Source of the DNA: Hyphococcus sp.
GTDB taxonomy: Bacteria > Pseudomonadota > Alphaproteobacteria > Caulobacterales > Parvularculaceae
Assembly (NCBI GenBank): GCA_028284345.1
Contig: JANQRY010000010.1
Span: 434,001-498,000 of the forward strand
Direction: 5' to 3'
Length of the DNA stretch: 64,000 bases
The translations under genes and the position numbers were made by a program. The notes under the pieces were generated by a model. The model did no database searches and was not told the DNA's origin. It worked only from the letters and a program-made list of their open reading frames with translations. This document shows, one piece after another, positions 62,872-64,000 of the stretch; the first letter of the stretch is position 1, and each line of letters starts with the position of its first letter.

Positions 62872-63954
62872 ATGAAACGCAACATTTTTCATATTTCGAA
62901 TTTCAGGGGCCTTGCGCTTGGCGCGGCTGCTGTTTTCATGAGCGCCTGCAGCGGCGCCGACCGCGACGAACCCGAAACGACGGCGGCGCCCGCCGCAGAC
63001 AGGGGATCTACACTCGCCGCAGTACAACAGCGCGGTCATATTCGCTGTGGCGCAAGTCAAGGCACTGTCGGTTTCGGCTCGCCCGACGTCAACGGCTATT
63101 GGCGCGGGATCGATGTCGATACATGCCGCGCCGTCGCCGCCGCTGTTCTCGGCGACCGCGACAAAGCGCGTTTCATCCCGCTGACAGGCCAGCAGCGTCT
63201 CACCGCTTTACAAACCGGTGAAATCGACCTGCTGCCGCGAACGACCACCTGGACGCTCTTGCGCGACGCCAACGGCGTCAATTTTACGACGCCGAATTTT
63301 TACGACTATACCGGTTTCATGCTGCGCAGGGACAAAAACGTCACCGAGCTGAAGGACATGAAAGGCGCGTCCATCTGCATACAGACCGGGTCAATGCCGG
63401 AAGTCATTTTCGCCGATATCTCGCACAAATATGAACTTGAAATGCGGCCTGTGATTTTCGACAGCGTCCAGGCGACGCGGCAGGCGTTCTTTTCCGGGCG
63501 TTGCGATGCGCTGATCACCGACGCATCGGCGCTGGCTTCCGTACGCGCGACGCTGGCGAAGAACCCCGACGATTTCATCATCATTCCCGCTAACGAAGAG
63601 ATAACCCCCCTCACCCCGGCGGTTCGTCACGGCGACGACCAGTGGTTCGATATTGTGCGCTTCTCGATCTTCGCCATGCTGATGGGCGAACAGCTTGGAA
63701 TCTCGCAGGAAAATGTCGACGAGATGCTCAAGTCAAAAGATCCGACCGTCCAGCGGTTCCTCGGACAGGAGGCGGGCAACGGAAAAGCGCTCGGCCTCAA
63801 TGAAGACTGGGCCTACAATATCATCAAACAAGTCGGCAATTACAGTGAAGTCTATGACCGCAATGTCGGCGTGGACAGTCCGCTGCAAATTGAACGCGGC
63901 CTAAACCGCTTGTATCGCGACGGCGGGCTCATGACGCCAGCGCCGTTTTATTGA
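62872..63954 (+). CDS. aapJ: Amino-acid ABC transporter substrate-binding lipoprotein, AapJ-like
   Basis: A 360-residue extracytoplasmic solute-binding protein of the general L-amino acid (AapJ/BztA) type: RGHIRCGASQGTVGFG, GIDVDTCRAVAAAVLGD, LLPRTTTWTLLRD and TGFMLRRDK are family wording. A lipoprotein signal (AAAVFMSAC) is present instead of the usual cleaved signal peptide, then an Ala/Thr/Pro spacer. It starts 18 nt after the PLP lyase, and the next gene begins 1 bp after its stop, as in aapJQMP operons. It probably imports the amino acid processed by the neighbouring lyase; that coupling is inference. Confidence 0.88.
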   Translation: MKRNIFHISNFRGLALGAAAVFMSACSGADRDEPETTAAPAADRGSTLAAVQQRGHIRCGASQGTVGFGSPDVNGYWRGIDVDTCRAVAAAVLGDRDKARFIPLTGQQRLTALQTGEIDLLPRTTTWTLLRDANGVNFTTPNFYDYTGFMLRRDKNVTELKDMKGASICIQTGSMPEVIFADISHKYELEMRPVIFDSVQATRQAFFSGRCDALITDASALASVRATLAKNPDDFIIIPANEEITPLTPAVRHGDDQWFDIVRFSIFAMLMGEQLGISQENVDEMLKSKDPTVQRFLGQEAGNGKALGLNEDWAYNIIKQVGNYSEVYDRNVGVDSPLQIERGLNRLYRDGGLMTPAPFY

Positions 63955-63955
63955 T

Positions 63956-64000
63956 ATGACCAATGACGCGCCGCCCAAGCCGGTAAAGCCGCCAGTGAAT
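63956..64000 (+). CDS. Start of the next gene, probably an amino-acid ABC permease (runs off right edge)
   Basis: Fifteen codons from an ATG one base after the AapJ stop: MTNDAPPKPVKPPVN. The hydrophilic Pro-rich opening is compatible with the N-terminal tail of an AapQ-type permease, which usually follows aapJ, but the fragment is too short to identify. Call rests on position. Confidence 0.5.
   Translation, partial: MTNDAPPKPVKPPVN

Noticed and set aside
1-64000. tRNA, rRNA, riboswitch or prophage genes
   Set aside because: Scanned by eye for cloverleaf/TTCGA-type and ribosomal sequence and for integrase or capsid proteins; none recognised.

Overview
The window reads as chromosomal DNA of a free-living, aerobic Gram-negative bacterium, most likely an alphaproteobacterium (sphingomonad-, Parvularculales- or Hyphomonadaceae-like). 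The grounds are four large TonB-dependent receptors, an OprB-type porin, AapJ-like amino-acid uptake, strong GGAGG-type ribosome binding sites, and genes for catabolism of aromatic, phenolic and alcohol substrates. I found no rRNA, tRNA, CRISPR array, intact transposase or phage gene. Product names are by family recognition from motifs; no database search was run.

Layout. (1) 1-5.5 kb: the 5' end of an ACMSD-like amidohydrolase that runs off the left edge, then two divergent TonB receptors, each closed by a clear terminator. (2) 5.8-17.5 kb: a LysR regulator convergent with a long minus-strand catabolic operon. In transcription order this encodes an ACMSD-like amidohydrolase, an FAH-fold hydrolase, a two-domain extradiol dioxygenase, the large and small subunits of a molybdenum hydroxytransferase of the pyrogallol-phloroglucinol transhydroxylase/resorcinol hydroxylase family, an MFS transporter, a beta-keto acid cleavage enzyme and an aromatic-acid MFS symporter. 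This is the most interesting system here: a Mo enzyme known from anaerobes sits with O2-dependent ring cleavage. (3) 18-27.6 kb: an SDR, an exported sulfatase with its own exported formylglycine-generating enzyme, an SMP-30 lactonase, a LysR regulator, an MFS transporter, an atypical SDR and a DUF1330 protein. (4) 27.7-34.2 kb: a minus-strand oxidation operon of P450, Fe-alcohol dehydrogenase, aldehyde dehydrogenase, berberine-bridge-like FAD oxidase and aldo/keto reductase.

(5) 34.8-44.8 kb: a possible transposase relic, an orphan GspK, and a two-protein SpvB/FG-GAP plus Rhs system whose Rhs C-terminus resembles a JAMM/DUF4329 domain, with a candidate immunity gene, a small exported protein between the big genes and two related small exported proteins upstream. 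(6) 45.9-53.8 kb: a TonB receptor, a Rieske oxygenase, a 2Fe-2S ferredoxin translationally coupled to a 39-codon relic of a zinc alcohol dehydrogenase, a HupE/UreJ protein with its membrane-anchor partner, and an OprB-like porin. (7) 53.8-64 kb: a TonB receptor divergent from a NocR/OccR-like LysR gene across an ATAA-N7-TTAT operator, a three-gene ABC exporter (DUF3526-type permeases), a cystathionine beta-lyase-like enzyme, a lipoprotein AapJ-like binding protein and the first codons of the next gene.

Working model: TonB receptors and the porin bring aromatic or other bulky nutrients across the outer membrane; MFS carriers move them inward; the Mo hydroxytransferase, extradiol dioxygenase, FAH hydrolase and cleavage enzyme convert a polyhydroxylated ring to central metabolites; separate P450 and Rieske modules start other oxidations. 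Pathway substrates are inferred from gene content.
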